In this document: one piece after another, positions 14,938 to 26,276 of the stretch
Layout of the letters: every line of letters begins with the position of its first letter
How positions within the stretch are numbered: the stretch's first letter is position 1
NCBI GenBank assembly: GCA_946807835.1
Contig: OX327711.1
Location: forward strand, 19,255,501 to 19,319,500
DNA length: 64,000 nucleotides
Direction of reading: 5' to 3'
DNA from: Ailanthus altissimus
Taxonomy: Eukaryota; Streptophyta; Magnoliopsida; Sapindales; Simaroubaceae
Program-made: the position numbers and the translations under genes
The notes under the pieces: generated by a model
Told to the model about the DNA's origin: nothing
The model's input: only the letters and a program-made list of their open reading frames with translations
Database searches by the model: none

Positions 14938-15972
14938 TTATAGGTCCTTGCCAAAGGAAATTAAGTTCCTTCTCAGATTAGAAACATGCCTTATATCATG
15001 TAAGTCCTTAGTTTCTCCACCTTGCATCTTCAGTCTTATGTCACTAACTCTTATGATCTCACAAGTCATGTTATTCCCCATTAGAGCTTTATCTCTTTTG
15101 ACTTTATAGTTGGTAAACATCGATTTTTCAGGACACATATGAATATTGTACCTCGAATCTAGTATCTATTTGCCAGCGTACTTTTCCTTTAAGGCTATCA
15201 ACGTGTCTACAACTTCGGTATCTTTCTTAAAAGTACCGATTGTAGCACACTCTCATTGGCCTTTTATTTTTGGACAATCCTTCACAAAGTACCATTCCTT
15301 ATTACTAAGAAAACACTTATTAGATATTCTTCTCGATTGGTTGCTCTTCTTCCCTTGTGCAAGCAATGTTGCTCCACTTTCAGACTCCGATCCCTTTGTC
15401 AATTCTTTTGAGTTCAATGATGCCTTAATGTCATTCATCATTAAGGACTCCTTACCATAAAGCAACGTATCCACAAAGCTCTCATAGTTTTTTGTCAACG
15501 AACTAAATAGGATTATAGCCTTGTCTTCATCCTCAATCTTGATACCCAATTGCTCAAGACTTATGATGCTCTTGTTGAACTCGTCAATGTGGGCTTTCAA
15601 TAAAGATCCCCCTTGCATTATTAACTGATGTAGTTTCTTCTTCACAAAAAGTCTATTTGCAAGAGACTTCTTAATGTATAATGCATCGAGTCTCTTTCAT
15701 AGCCCTAAAGCAGTTTTTTTATCACCAATTTTTCTTAATACTTCATCACTTAATGCTAGGATTATAGTGTTGTGAGTCTTTTTCTGAATCGTGTCTCAAT
15801 TTTTCTGTCCAAACTTTGAGGTTGTCGTCCCTTCGCTAGTCGAGGAACTAGCTTCCTCCAAGGATGAGTCTAGTCATTCCTTCACTAGTAGAGTCCTAAC
15901 CTTCTTCCACTAAAAATTGAAGTCATTCATCCAATTGAACTTCTCTATTTCTTGCTTGATTGTAACCATGGT
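14938..15972 (-). pseudogene. Copia gag and protease-start remnant (copy 1)
   Basis: Minus-strand gag starting at an ATG near 15970 (IEKFNWMNDFNF), continuing through the UBN2-type gag core (EDEDKAIILFSSL, residues of 15253-15645) and a zinc knuckle in which the first Cys pair has become CFLSN. Then comes a piece equivalent to the stretch after the copia protease (DIRHVSNLRRNLISFG, 14938-15138). Several stops and shifts interrupt it. In cells an intact gag would form virus-like particles; this copy cannot. Confidence 0.75.
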
Positions 15973-16003
15973 TTAAATACCCCAGTGTATATTATCGAAC
16001 CTG

Positions 16004-16015
16004 GCTCTGATACTA
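16004..16015 (-). other. Primer-binding site, initiator tRNA-Met type (copy 1)
   Basis: On the minus strand this reads TAGTATCAGAGC, one change from the standard plant copia site TGGTATCAGAGC, three bases inside the 5' LTR boundary. Confidence 0.8.
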
Positions 16016-16018
16016 GTT

Positions 16019-16856
16019 TGTACGAGGAATCACCATTCTCCTCGTAAGATTAGGTTAAAGCGAAGAACCCTAGTCGAGTTCAACATTGAACCCTAACCTC
16101 TTTATACGGCGAAATAACCCTTATATTAAGAAAAATAGCAAGAATTCAAAATAGAAAATAAAGAGCACAACACAATCCTCACATGGTTCAGCTAATTACC
16201 TATGTCCACGATAGATCCAAGAATCCTAACCTCTTTTATTAACTCCCAATGAAGAACTCTTAAAAAGACCTAATATTTAGTGTACCCTTACTCTACCACG
16301 AGCAATGAACACTCAAACAATGGTACCACTATAGCGCAGACAAGTACTTAGTATCTACTCAGTTCTTCCATTTATTAGAGTTTCTCTTAATGCTTAATAT
16401 CAACCTAAAGGGTTTATAAATATTTATATAAGGGTATTCCGTGCCTACTAATTATATAAGGGTAAAAGTCCACTTGTTTTGAAAGTTCAAAACTTTTCAA
16501 AACTCAAAAATCTAAAACAAAAATAGACTTTCCCCCCTCTGACGTTGTGGCGTTGAGCTTTGACGCGTCCAGCACTGCGGTGCTAGGAACCTGGCACCGC
16601 GATGCTAGAGTATTGATCTAGGCGTTGCGATGCTCAGCCTTGAGCGTCGTGGTGCTGGTCCTGTTTCCAACTCTACGCTTTTTTTTCGCTTCTTTTGCGT
16701 TTTCAAGTCCCGTTTTATTTCTCTCTTTGTGTCCCACACGCCCTAAACTTTTTTATACGTGTCCCATACGTTTTAAATTTTTTATGACTCTCCTCTTTGT
16801 TATTCATATCAATTTTTGTCCAAAAAAAATTATTAAATTACCAAATCTCCAATACA
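16019..16856 (-). repeat. 5' LTR of gag-only element copy 1
   Basis: Plus-strand start TGTACGAGGAATCACC and end CTCCAATACA, so the LTR has canonical TG...CA ends in both orientations. Carries the GC-rich words at 16535-16665. Confidence 0.82.
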
Positions 16857-18480
16857 ATTTTTGTTAATGGTCTCGTTTCTTAATATTTTTGCAGCTGAAT
16901 ATTTTGGAGGCCATTGCTACTACCATATTTTGCATATAGAAACAACAGAAGTAGTCATCATGTTTTTCGAAGGGCGTCGAACTTTGCAGTCGTGGGAGCA
17001 ACAATGCTTGATGATGCGTTCTTTGAAGAAAGGGGAATTAATTTCCCTACCACAAATAGTACATTGAGAGTTCAAATGGATTCCTTCAAAGAAATGTTGT
17101 CATCTCTTTGTTCCTCATAATCGGGTGAGTGTAGAAATAAAGAAGGAACCCCAACGGTTACACATGTTATTTGAAAATTACTGGATGCTGGTCCAATTAA
17201 TTTCTTTACTTAATTCGATTTAGATATTATCTCGCAGAATAAGAAGAATATTAGTTGAGAAAGCTTTTGACGAGATCGTTTTTTAAAGATGAACAAGTTA
17301 CTTATCGGTGATCTATAGATACAGAGAGTTTGAAATCACAATTATGCTTATTAATGAGATGGCATGGCCTGTTTAGTTATACATGTTATTATCGATAACA
17401 TGCTTCAAAAAATAATTTAACTATTTTTGCTTTAGAATATGCGATGTTTATTTGTAGATTGCAATACAATCCTGCAAAACTCTCTTGTTGTTATGGGAAC
17501 AATTGGAGGCAACGATTACAATCATGCCTTCCTTGGAGGTAAAAGCATTGAAGTGGATCAGGGATTTATACCCCTTATTGTTAACACCATTGGTTCAGCC
17601 ATAAAGGTAAGAAACAGTATTATTATAAAGTAATCACGAAACGCCAATCTTTTAAATTTGTTTTCCCTTCAAATGAGATACAGCTTCTGAGAGATTTTAT
17701 TTTATCATTATTGTTATTTTATTAACTTGGTGTAAGAGTTGATTGAGCTAGGGATGGTATCATTTTTGGTGCCGGGACTCTTGCCAGTCGGATGCATGCC
17801 AGTTTTTCTAACAGTTTTTCAGAAATCGGGCAAGGAAGAATAATACCCCTTAACTGGCTGCCTAAAATGCCAAACAAGTTCGTAGTGTATTACAACAAAC
17901 AGCTTCAAATAGAGCTAAATCAAATCAGAGAGCTTTATCCTCGTGCTAAAATCTTTTATTCAGATTATTACAACGCCACAATGCTTCTTCATCAGTCCCC
18001 CAAACAATATGGTACTTCGATCTTCTTAATATAATTTCAAAATATAAATAGACCATTAGTATCGTGAATTACTGTCACAAATACAAATGGTTAGTTAATA
18101 TTAATTTTGATTCTCTTGAATTTAAGGTTTTAGAGAAGCTCTTAAAGCATGATGTGGATGGGGAGGGCCATATAATTTCAACACAGAAGAAAAGTGCGGT
18201 ACTCCCCTTGCGAAGTCTTGCCCTCACCCTTCTACCTACGTTAGCTGGGATGGGTGTCATTTCATTGAAGCGGCGAGTAGATTGATTAGAAAGAACTTAT
18301 TGGAAGGTCCATCCATACATCATTCCTCCTATGAATAGTTCATATAATTCATTACCTATGGATGATATATTTCCTACGAATGAATGGTTAACACAGTAAA
18401 GGGCAGTTTTCGGAGTAAGGCCTATTTATTCAATAAATGTTTTCGCTGGTCGAGATTTGCACCCCCCAAAAAAAATAATA

Positions 18481-19352
18481 ATAAAGGGCAGTTGGTGGGT
18501 GGTTAGGCGTAGCATAGTACTAAATTATGGTTATATTATCTATGCTTTGACATTAATTAATTTGTACTGAATTGGATGAATAATGTTGGTGCAATTAGTA
18601 CTTATATTATCTTAAATTTGTTATGTTGAATGGATTGGTACAAGATTTTTTTTCTTGAACCTTGAAGTGAGGGGAACTTTATTTATAAAAAAAGGAAAAA
18701 AAAAAACGAGCTAGAGGAGACATAACAAATCTTATTAAGATACGTCGAGCACAACAACAACCACAAAAATAAAAGTAATGTCATATTTTTTAAATAATTT
18801 TTTTATTTTTTTATTTTAAATTAATACATTAAATAATAAATTATATAATTTTTATTATTTAATAATTATTTAAATTATTATTTAACATAAAAAATTTAAA
18901 ATATAATTTAAAATTATAGCATTATTTAATTTATTAATTATCACGTATCAATTTTTATTTTTTATTTTTTAAATAGAGACGTTCAACACTTTAAAAAAAT
19001 AAAAATAAAAATAAAACAAAAATAAAGGGCAGTTGGTGGGTGGTTAGGCGATAGTATAGTATTATGGTTATATTATCTATGCTTTGATGGGACGTTAATT
19101 AGTTCTGAATTGGATAAATGTTCATGCTGGTGCGATTAGTACTTAATTTGTCTTGTTGAAAGGATTGGTATAAGATTTTTTTCTTGAACCTGGAAGTGAG
19201 GGAAACTTTATTTAAAGAAAAAAAGGAGCTACAGAAGACGTAACAAATCTTATTAAGATACAAAATCTGAACCTGGAAGTGAGGGAAACTTTATTTAATG
19301 AAAAAAACAAGTTTGAGGAGACAAAACAAATCTTATTAAGATACGTTGAGCA
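18481..19352. repeat. Direct segmental duplication with a third partial copy
   Basis: A ~250-bp unit starting near AAAGGGCAGTTGGTGGGTGG and ending at CTTATTAAGATACGT occurs at 18481-18745 and 19021-19261; a shorter copy of its 3' end (GAACCTGGAAGTGAGGGAAAC onward) lies at 19270-19352. The spacer 18780-19010 is an A/T-only palindromic stretch. No coding sequence is supported. Confidence 0.75.
18786..18985. repeat. AT-rich foldback repeat (dispersed family)
   Basis: A run built of TTATTTAATAATTATTTAAA-like words, similar in order and wording to stretches at about 24630-24815 and 29530-29650, and more loosely 23865-24115. It may be an old MITE family, but AT-rich sequence gives chance matches easily. 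Confidence 0.35.
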
Positions 19353-20439
19353 TAACATCGATTATGTTACGGTGTTTGCCAACTTAAACACTTCATTTGT
19401 TTTGTTTTGATATTATGTTGAAGAATTACAAAAATAAAATTTAAATTTAATAATATAAATAGCGATTTGATTTGTCACTGTTGACGATGACAAACAGTGA
19501 CAACCAACAACTTCTAAGTGTGTATTATTACCTAAATTTCCTTTTCAAAATCATAAATTTTTTTAATTTTAAGTTATTAAATTCTAATTAATCTAAGCTT
19601 AATTTAATTATTATTTTTATATATCATACTAATTAATAAAAATATAATAAATTTCAACTATATATTAAACTAAGTTCAACTATTTATTGGTTTGAAAAAA
19701 AGTCAAGTATTTATTAAAATATTATATTATATTTATTTAAATAAGAAATAATTATTTTATTTATTTGAAAATAATTATATAAATAGTAAATGTTATACTA
19801 ATTAAATTTTTTAGAATAATATTAAATGTAAACATAATAATCATATTGTAATTATTTAATTAAATTATGTTTAATGTATAATTAAAATTGTGCTATATGT
19901 GTAAAAACAGTTAATGGATTCTGCTATGTATTCAAAGTTAGATTCATAATACAATTAAGTTAGAGGATAAATAAATTATTTAAAGTATAAAAGAGCGTTA
20001 GAATCATAATACAATTAAGTTAGAGGATAAATAAATTATTTAAAGTATAAAAGAGCATATTTTATGTATATTAATAAAAAAATTAATAAATTGAGATAAA
20101 AGAGCGTATTTCATGTATATTAATAAAAAAAATTAATAAATTAAAATAAAATAGAACATTTCAAATTCAATGAGACAAAATTGTATTTAGTCAAACTTGA
20201 GGACCACTGTCTTTATCTCTAATTATATTTTATAAATTATTTTAATTAAAAGCTTAACATAATTTCTATTTGAATTAAAAGTTATAATAAAATGATATTT
20301 AGGTAAATGATATGTCGAAGGTTGGGGGGAGATTTAGATTTAACACTAATCTCTTGTTGATCAGCCTTTTGTCTTAATATCATTTTGTTTATAAAAGCAT
20401 ATAATTGTAAGTAAATATAATATTAAAAATATAAAAATT
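19353..20439. repeat. AT-rich spacer with 60-bp tandem duplication
   Basis: Nothing coding was seen. At 19937-19996 and 19997-20056 a 60-bp unit (GTTAGATTCATAATACAATT...) is repeated almost exactly, followed by two ~49-bp copies (AAAAGAGCATATTTTATG...) at 20049-20097 and 20098-20147. The near-identity of the 60-bp copies suggests a recent duplication. Confidence 0.75.
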
Positions 20440-21415
20440 AAATTAATTAAGAACACAATACAATCAATTTATGTAGTTCAATAAAAATCCATGTCCACAA
20501 TGAATTCAATAGATTATAACTTCTCTTAGTAACTCTTTTAAAGAATATAAAAAAAAATAAATAAATAACTTTTTAAGGAATCTATATAGTATACCTTCGT
20601 TCTTCCAAAAATAATAAATGCCCATAATGATTTCATTGTAATACAAACAAGCACTTAGGTATTATATAATTCTTTAATCTCTCTCAAAGTATTTCTTTTA
20701 ATGTTTGATACTTAATTTAAAGAGTTTATATAATAAGTAAAATGTCCATAAAAACTTTAAACTAAGTTGGAATAAGGGTTCATATATTTAGGAGTTTGAA
20801 AATTCTTCAAAGAAGTTGAATTTGAGCAAAAAACGGAAGTTCCCAAAATTGGGCACCGCGATGCCAGTCCCTAGTTCCAATGCTAGGGCGCTACAACAGG
20901 GTGCTGCATGGCTAGCATTGAGATGCTATAGCTACTGTCTTTGGTGTTTTCGTGCTCCTCATTTCTTTTAACTCTTCGTCTTGCTCATTCTTCGTATGCC
21001 CATTATGTACTAGACTTCTCACTAACTCTTCACTTGGTATCAATCTCATTTTATGCCCATATATGATTGTTGAATCACCAATACTAACAAACCCTCCCTT
21101 GATTTAAAATCTCCTCATAAGAAGACTTTTGGATCCATTCACACTAACACTCTATCACTTATAGCTAATTTTAGTTAAGTCTTCGTCAAGACTTAACTCA
21201 TTTTGGGCTTATAACTTTAGTTTTCAAATATATGAATGCTTATTGTATAAGATATGAATACGACGCATTCCTTTTTGGCCCTCATCATTTTTGTGGGTTT
21301 ATTTTGGATGTTGTCTCATGGTCTACATTACCTCAATACCTCACGTTAGGCCACCTCCAGCCATCCCTTTAAGCACATAAAACTTCCCCATTATACTTCT
21401 TACCTTCCTCGAGAA
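20440..21415 (-). mobile_element. Truncated copy of the gag-only LTR family (copy 3)
   Basis: Contains most of one LTR (20440 to about 21083, with the GC-rich words at 20855-20930) and the adjoining non-coding module (21084-21415), in the same order as at 14617-14940 and 38204-38530. The element breaks off at 21415 before gag, and the outer ~90 bp of the LTR are missing. It is more diverged than copies 1 and 2. Confidence 0.7.
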
Positions 21416-21424
21416 AACCCTTCA

Positions 21425-21930
21425 TTGATGATTTTATGAGATATTTATTGGAGTTCTTTATTGAGTTTTGTTCAGTATCCAATCCTCGCTGAATATTTGT
21501 ATATTTATATGAACTTCCACTAAGCTCATGATCTGTTAAGATTAATCATCTGAATCATTCAGATATAGACATACACTGATCTATATTAATTGGTTCCACT
21601 TGACAGACCTTACGTCGGTAGAAATAGATCACGAACATATAATTCGAGACATACTTGTACAATGATACTTTCTAATAACGCTGGCAACTCTTTGCAATTA
21701 TGTCATTGTTAGTATATTCTCAAGTATTTGCCCCATTTTAGATAAGGTTCTAATTCTTTAAACCTAATATAATCTCCTTCAGATCAATACAATATCTAAA
21801 ATATTATAAACATCTTACTTTATAAAAAATAATTAGCGATTTAATAAAATATTTATTTATTTTATTAATATAAAAATATAATATTTATACAAAATTAAAA
21901 TAGCACATGAGTATAAATTCCACCGTTATG
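21425..21930 (-). repeat. Unidentified dispersed repeat (inverted relative to 62.8-63.4 kb)
   Basis: Read on the minus strand it aligns with 62830-63410: TTTATTAAATCGCTAATTAT, then CTGAAGGAG, AAGAGTTGC, TAGATCAGTGTATGTCTATAT, TGAGCTTAGTGGA and GGATACTGAA occur in the same order. No protein domain is recognisable. The layout suggests a transposon terminal or untranslated region. Confidence 0.5.
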
Positions 21931-22739
21931 AATGTATACAACATAAATTAAAATTTTGCTTTGCTCGCAAAGATATTATTTTGCAACGTAAGACGCATAA
22001 TTTTTCTCGCTTAATCCAAGCAATGCAGGTTTTTGTTAAACATAAGACTTATTTCTCTTAGGTCATAATAAGATGAAATTTTCAATACACTTATAACATA
22101 TATATATATATATATATTACTGTTAAAATTTTATATTCACTCGTTGAGCTACAAGTTCACTAATACCGTTTATGTTTTACTTTTTTTCTCATCTCAAATA
22201 TTTGTGAGACTTGTACGAAGTAGTTGAGCCATGCAATATATATGACAAGGTATTTAATTATGTACATAAATACTATCGTGAGTCATGTTACGTTCATTCT
22301 TTTTATTTTTGAAGTTAAAATGTAATATTATAAATAACTCACAATATTATATTAGTATTGGTAAGTTTGTTGATATTCATCATACAAATTACCAGGACGC
22401 TTCACTTAGAAAATATAATTTTTTTATAGTCCGTTCGAACTTACTTCTCCAACAGCGGAGATATAACGAGATCTCGAAACGAGACCAATTCCCATATAGG
22501 ATATTTACCTCAATTACGGTTGGGAAGAAATCAACCTTCACACATGAGAGATTTAACCTCATGAAAAGAAGGACTACGTCACATAGGAGGAAAAACTACC
22601 TCACATAAGAGGATTGTTACTTAAAAATTAACTAAATAAAATTATAAAAATACCCCTATTACATACATTCAAATGCATCCAACCTTAACCCACCACTATA
22701 CACAACACACAAGACAGATAACAGCAAATACAAATTCAA
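21931..22739. other. Region without a recognisable gene
   Basis: AT-rich spacer with an AT microsatellite at about 22099-22118 and a 107-codon open frame at 22285-22608 that resembles nothing I know. It borders the GC-rich patch at 22740 and may belong to the same unidentified repeat. Confidence 0.5.
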
Positions 22740-23470
22740 TTGATGGTCAGCGACAAAGCTTATGGCCAAAACAGTAACTACGGGTGTAAAGTCAGAGCTG
22801 AGGGACATAGGAGGAGGTGCGATAGATGTCATCCAGAACCAGTGGAATGCCGTGAGGATCTACCCCAACAGAAAGCTGCCGGCGAGAATAGGTTGGCACC
22901 ACCACCCCGCAGGATACCCCACAAGGAGTTGTGAAAGCCAAAGACAGAGCGGTTGAAAACAGTGAAGATGAACTGGCCTGGAAGCGGCAAAATCCGTTGG
23001 CAAATTGCGATTGCAAGTGGAGCACAGCTCAGCCACCGTGAGAACAGCTGGCCCATCAGCCATATGCACAGGAGGGTGTTTTGCAAATGTCATGACCGAA
23101 AAAAGGCTGCAGAGGGACTACAGGCTAACGGAGGAGTGGCAGATGTTGCCTAGAACCAGTGAACCGCAGTGAGGATCACCTGGATTGTAGGCCATTGGAG
23201 CGAGCAGGTTGACAACCACCACCGTGCATGAGACTCAATTGAAAGAGGATAAGGCCAACGAAGAAGCGGTTGGTGTCGGCTAAGGTCAGTATGATGCGGT
23301 GAGTATCAATCGGACTAAACTGCGATCGAAAAAAGCTACTACCACCACACGGGCAAGAAAAACAAACAGACAAAAAGGGAAAGAAAGAGAGAGGAGGGCA
23401 ATAAGGAGAGTGAGAGAGTAAATAATCTCTATCAGAGAGGGGGCCGAAGCCCCCTCTCCAGTGGAGATGA
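22740..23470 (-). repeat. GC-rich unidentified repeat patch ending in a 10-bp hairpin
   Basis: A sharp switch to high GC inside AT-rich DNA. Two related stretches (AACCAGTGGAATGCCGTGAGG at 22838 onward; AACCAGTGAACCGCAGTGAGG at 23155 onward) lie about 315 bp apart, with a third weaker GCGGTGAGTATCA near 23296. The right edge has a purine-rich run (23340-23425) followed by a perfect hairpin at 23435-23458. Several short overlapping frames exist on both strands, but none looks like a protein. It is probably an LTR or untranslated part of an unnamed retroelement. Confidence 0.45.
23435..23458. repeat. Perfect 10-bp GC hairpin with CGAA loop
   Basis: GAGAGGGGGC pairs with GCCCCCTCTC around a 4-base CGAA loop. 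It is strongly GC in an AT-rich setting and would form a stable RNA hairpin on either strand. Confidence 0.85.
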
Positions 23471-24965
23471 TAGTATTAGGCAATGACTACTAGAATTTTT
23501 TCTTTTAATCGAGAGAAAAATATACTGTAAGTCTAATAAGAATTCAAAAGATACATTCATTCTTCAAGTATGATGATCTATAGATCGTTCTTATATAGTA
23601 ACAAAATATTTTGAGGCACATATTACGTATAATTCGGCTTGATGAATTATACATATATATATATATATATATCAATGTCATGCTTTCATTTGTATTTGGT
23701 TAATGTATTAATTAAATTAGCGATACCAAGTCTCATCCTCTGTTCATGGTAATGAGAAAGAATTGTATTCCACCGAATTTAACTATTCTCTTCGTTTTGT
23801 AAATTTCAAGAAAACTATGAATACAAGAATGCGATACTTACATCTTTTTATTTTAAGTGATGCTGCATATATCAAATGTTGTTTTAAAAGTATATTTTAA
23901 ATTAAGTAATATATGTTTTTAAAAGAAAAAAATAAAGTGATATATAACGTGTTATTTATTAAGTGAATCATAATTTTAAAAAATAATGTATTACACTAAT
24001 CCATCATTCATATGATAAACATCATCTCAATTAAAATATATTTTTAAAGATAAAATTTAAAATATGTAACATTACTCATTTACTTTTCCTATCTAATTCT
24101 ATAAGTTTTTTAAAAAAATAAAATTTAAACGTAAATATCTATCTCAAAGACTTCTTATCTTAAACAAAATACTTTATATATTACAGTTGACACCCTTACG
24201 AGGAAGCCAAAGAAGAAAGGAAAAACAACCAAAATAAACAAAAATTGAATATGCACATAAAAAAAAAAAATTGTGATTAGTTTATAAGGTTACTTCATTA
24301 TCAGTTTTAGCAAACTCGGTGGTTTTCTCTCTACGACCGCAAGCACCAGATCTTTTATTTGGTTATTCAATTAATGTCTTAATCATCTTCTCGCCTGTGT
24401 CAACGAATTAACAGTTCAAGACTTCAACTACCAAATTTAATAAAATAAAAACATTAATATTGTCCAAGTGCTAGTGTTAGATTCGTCGTTGGATGAATCA
24501 TCTACCCCCAACTTTTTCTAATAAGAATTACAGCAAAAAGTAAGCCCTCATTTGACTTGGCTAAACTTGTATGGAAACTTGCTTCACGGCAACAACGCAA
24601 TGAAAATTTTCAATTTTTTTCATACGAATTATATTATATTTTAAAAATATTATTTTAAAATTTTTATACAAATAATTATTAAATAATAAAATATAACTTA
24701 TAAAATTATTCATTATATCATTTTATCACTCAATGATTATTTGACACATCATTTCAAATAAAAAATTTAAAATAATATTTCAAAAGTATACCATTATTTA
24801 TTTATTTTCAATAAACGCTATGTCTCGGTACCAATTTGTCAATTTGTCTACTTAAAAAGATCGTGTCAAATGTCAATTTTGAGTTGCGTCTATATAAATT
24901 TTTATATCTATCTAAAATGGACCGTTATAATAAAATTGGGTCAGCAAATTAAAACACAATTATAA
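23471..24965. other. AT-rich spacer without a gene
   Basis: Contains an AT microsatellite (about 23649-23671) and two AT-rich repeat-like stretches (about 23865-24115 and 24630-24815) of the family noted at 18786. No coding region is supported. Confidence 0.55.
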
Positions 24966-25980
24966 TAAGAAAAAAAAAATATTTTAACCTCTTATTTTAT
25001 TGACATATACCAATTTAGTTCCTCTTGTTCTAATAATTATCATGATAATTTTTACGTTAGAATTATATTGTTAAATGGGCTCATTTTAAGGGCAAAAGAG
25101 TATTTTTACCCTTAATAAAATAAAGTTGTCAAATGTCAGTTTGAACAGTAATATGATAAGTAAAATAACATATGTCATAATATGATAAGTTAAGGATGAC
25201 ACATATTATTGTATAATTGATCAATATTTTTAATAATATATTTTTTAAATAATAAATATTTTTAAAAGTAAATTAATAAATATATATTTAATAAATAAAA
25301 GACACGTGTCATAATATAATTAATTATAAATAATACGTGTCATCATGTAATTAATTTATATATTTAATAAATATAATTTTAAAATAAAATAAAAAATAAT
25401 ATATTTACTACCCACTGTCGCCAGAAAATGGCGACCAGCCGCCCACTAGCCACATTTTTCGGTGATAGTGGGATACTACTAAAGACCAAATTTAACACGT
25501 TGAACTCTATTTTTTATGATCTATATTATGATGAGTCATTTTTTAAAAAAAATAAAGAAAAAGCAAAAAATGGTGGGGGAGGGGGGACAGTGGTGCCCCC
25601 CTCCCCATCATTTTTGGCATTTTCTTACAAAATATGATCACATCATTGCATAGATCATGAAAAATTGAGTTCAATAATATAAAATTAGATAATTTTTATT
25701 TTAAAATGTCGCAAAAAAATCACAACCAATGACCAGTCGATTGCCGTTTTTTGACAATAGTGGCTGTTTTATTTTTAATTTTTTATTTCATTTAATTTTA
25801 AAAATATTTAATAAAAATTTAAGTTAATTAAGTCACGACACATGTCATGACACGTATGAGATGACCAGTGAATATTTAATTAAAGATATTATAAAAAATT
25901 AACATGATAATTATTAGAATATAAAGAACTAAATTAATATATTTTCATAAAATAAGAAATTAAAATGACATTTTCTCTTA
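24966..25980. mobile_element. ~1-kb element with long terminal inverted repeats (MULE/MITE type)
   Basis: The first ~85 bp (24966-25050) and the last ~85 bp (25895-25980) are inverted copies: CTCTTATTTTATTGACATATA, AATTTAGTTCCTCT and TCTAATAATTATCATGATAA occur at one end and in complement at the other with few changes. The interior has repeated ACGTGTCAT words and a small GC island (25410-25450, 25720-25765) with GCCAGAAAATGGC and TGACCAGTCGATTG, but no transposase. No clear target duplication was seen. Long TIRs without coding capacity suggest a non-autonomous Mutator-like element. Confidence 0.6.
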
Positions 25981-26207
25981 ATCTAATAATGTATTTGATT
26001 AGAAATAATGGATAAACAAATCATTATAGTAAGCAATTTAATAGTCACTCACCGCTTGCTAGATGCTAATTGGGTTAGTTGGTATATATAGTGAGTTCCC
26101 AAAATAAGAATTAGACTGAAATTTCAAATACCTACCTATTGAGCCTACATGGGTAAATCATACGTCGCAGAAGACAATCATTTAATAGCACGCAAATTCT
26201 GGTTAGC

Positions 26208-26270
26208 AATTAAGGCTCAACTGTTTTTTTTTGTTTTTTTATTTTAAAGCGAAATTAAGGCTCAACTGTT
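26208..26270. mobile_element. 18-bp direct repeat flanking a T-rich stub
   Basis: AATTAAGGCTCAACTGTT occurs perfectly at 26208-26225 and 26253-26270, separated only by 27 bp that are almost all T. This is the footprint expected when target-primed reverse transcription inserts little more than a poly(A) tail, on the minus strand. It lies about 90 bp before the ATG of the intact GDSL gene. Confidence 0.65.
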
Positions 26271-26276
26271 AACTTC

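Larger units (their letters stand above)
13803..16856 (-). mobile_element. Gag-only copia-type LTR retrotransposon (copy 1)
   Basis: A complete but non-autonomous element on the minus strand, inserted in intron 1 of the GDSL pseudogene. LTRs are 13803-14616 and 16019-16856, alike end to end. The primer-binding site (plus strand GCTCTGATACTA, 16004-16015) matches initiator tRNA-Met. The interior (~1.4 kb) encodes only a copia gag with a zinc-knuckle remnant and the start of the protease/GAG-pre-integrase stretch; integrase, reverse transcriptase and RNase H are missing. Between that stretch and the 3' LTR lies a ~330-bp non-coding module (14617-14940) shared with the copies at 37.4 and 20.4 kb. 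I see no clear 5-bp target duplication (CAACA against ATTTT or CAATT). Confidence 0.85.
13485..18338 (+). pseudogene. GDSL esterase/lipase pseudogene with LTR insertion in intron 1
   Basis: Paralogue of the intact gene at 26362. Recognisable parts: exon 1 13485-13740 (signal peptide, block I), exon 2 from 16896 to about 17119, exon 3 17457-17606 (GGNDYN), exon 4 about 17733-18010 (VPGLLPVGCM) and exon 5 about 18127-18338 (SWDGCHFIEA). Damage: block I reads FRDSLADTAN instead of FGDSLADTGN; exon 2 shifts frame near 16908 and meets a stop (TAA) near its end; exon 4 shifts frame near 17790-17850; exon 5 has an in-frame TGA in the KACCGWGG region. A 3-kb LTR element fills intron 1 (13803-16856). 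The Ser, Asp and His codons remain, but no full-length product is possible. Confidence 0.88.

Noticed and set aside
13803..16856. 5-bp target duplication of gag-only element copy 1
   Set aside because: Flanks (CAACA against ATTTT, or CAATT if the end is shifted) do not match; the insertion is supported by paired LTRs and by the intron it splits, not by a duplication.
22285..23483. Several overlapping open frames of 61-107 codons on both strands around the GC-rich patch
   Set aside because: They overlap in up to four frames, have no domain-like composition, and follow from high GC and few stop codons. Treated as non-coding repeat.
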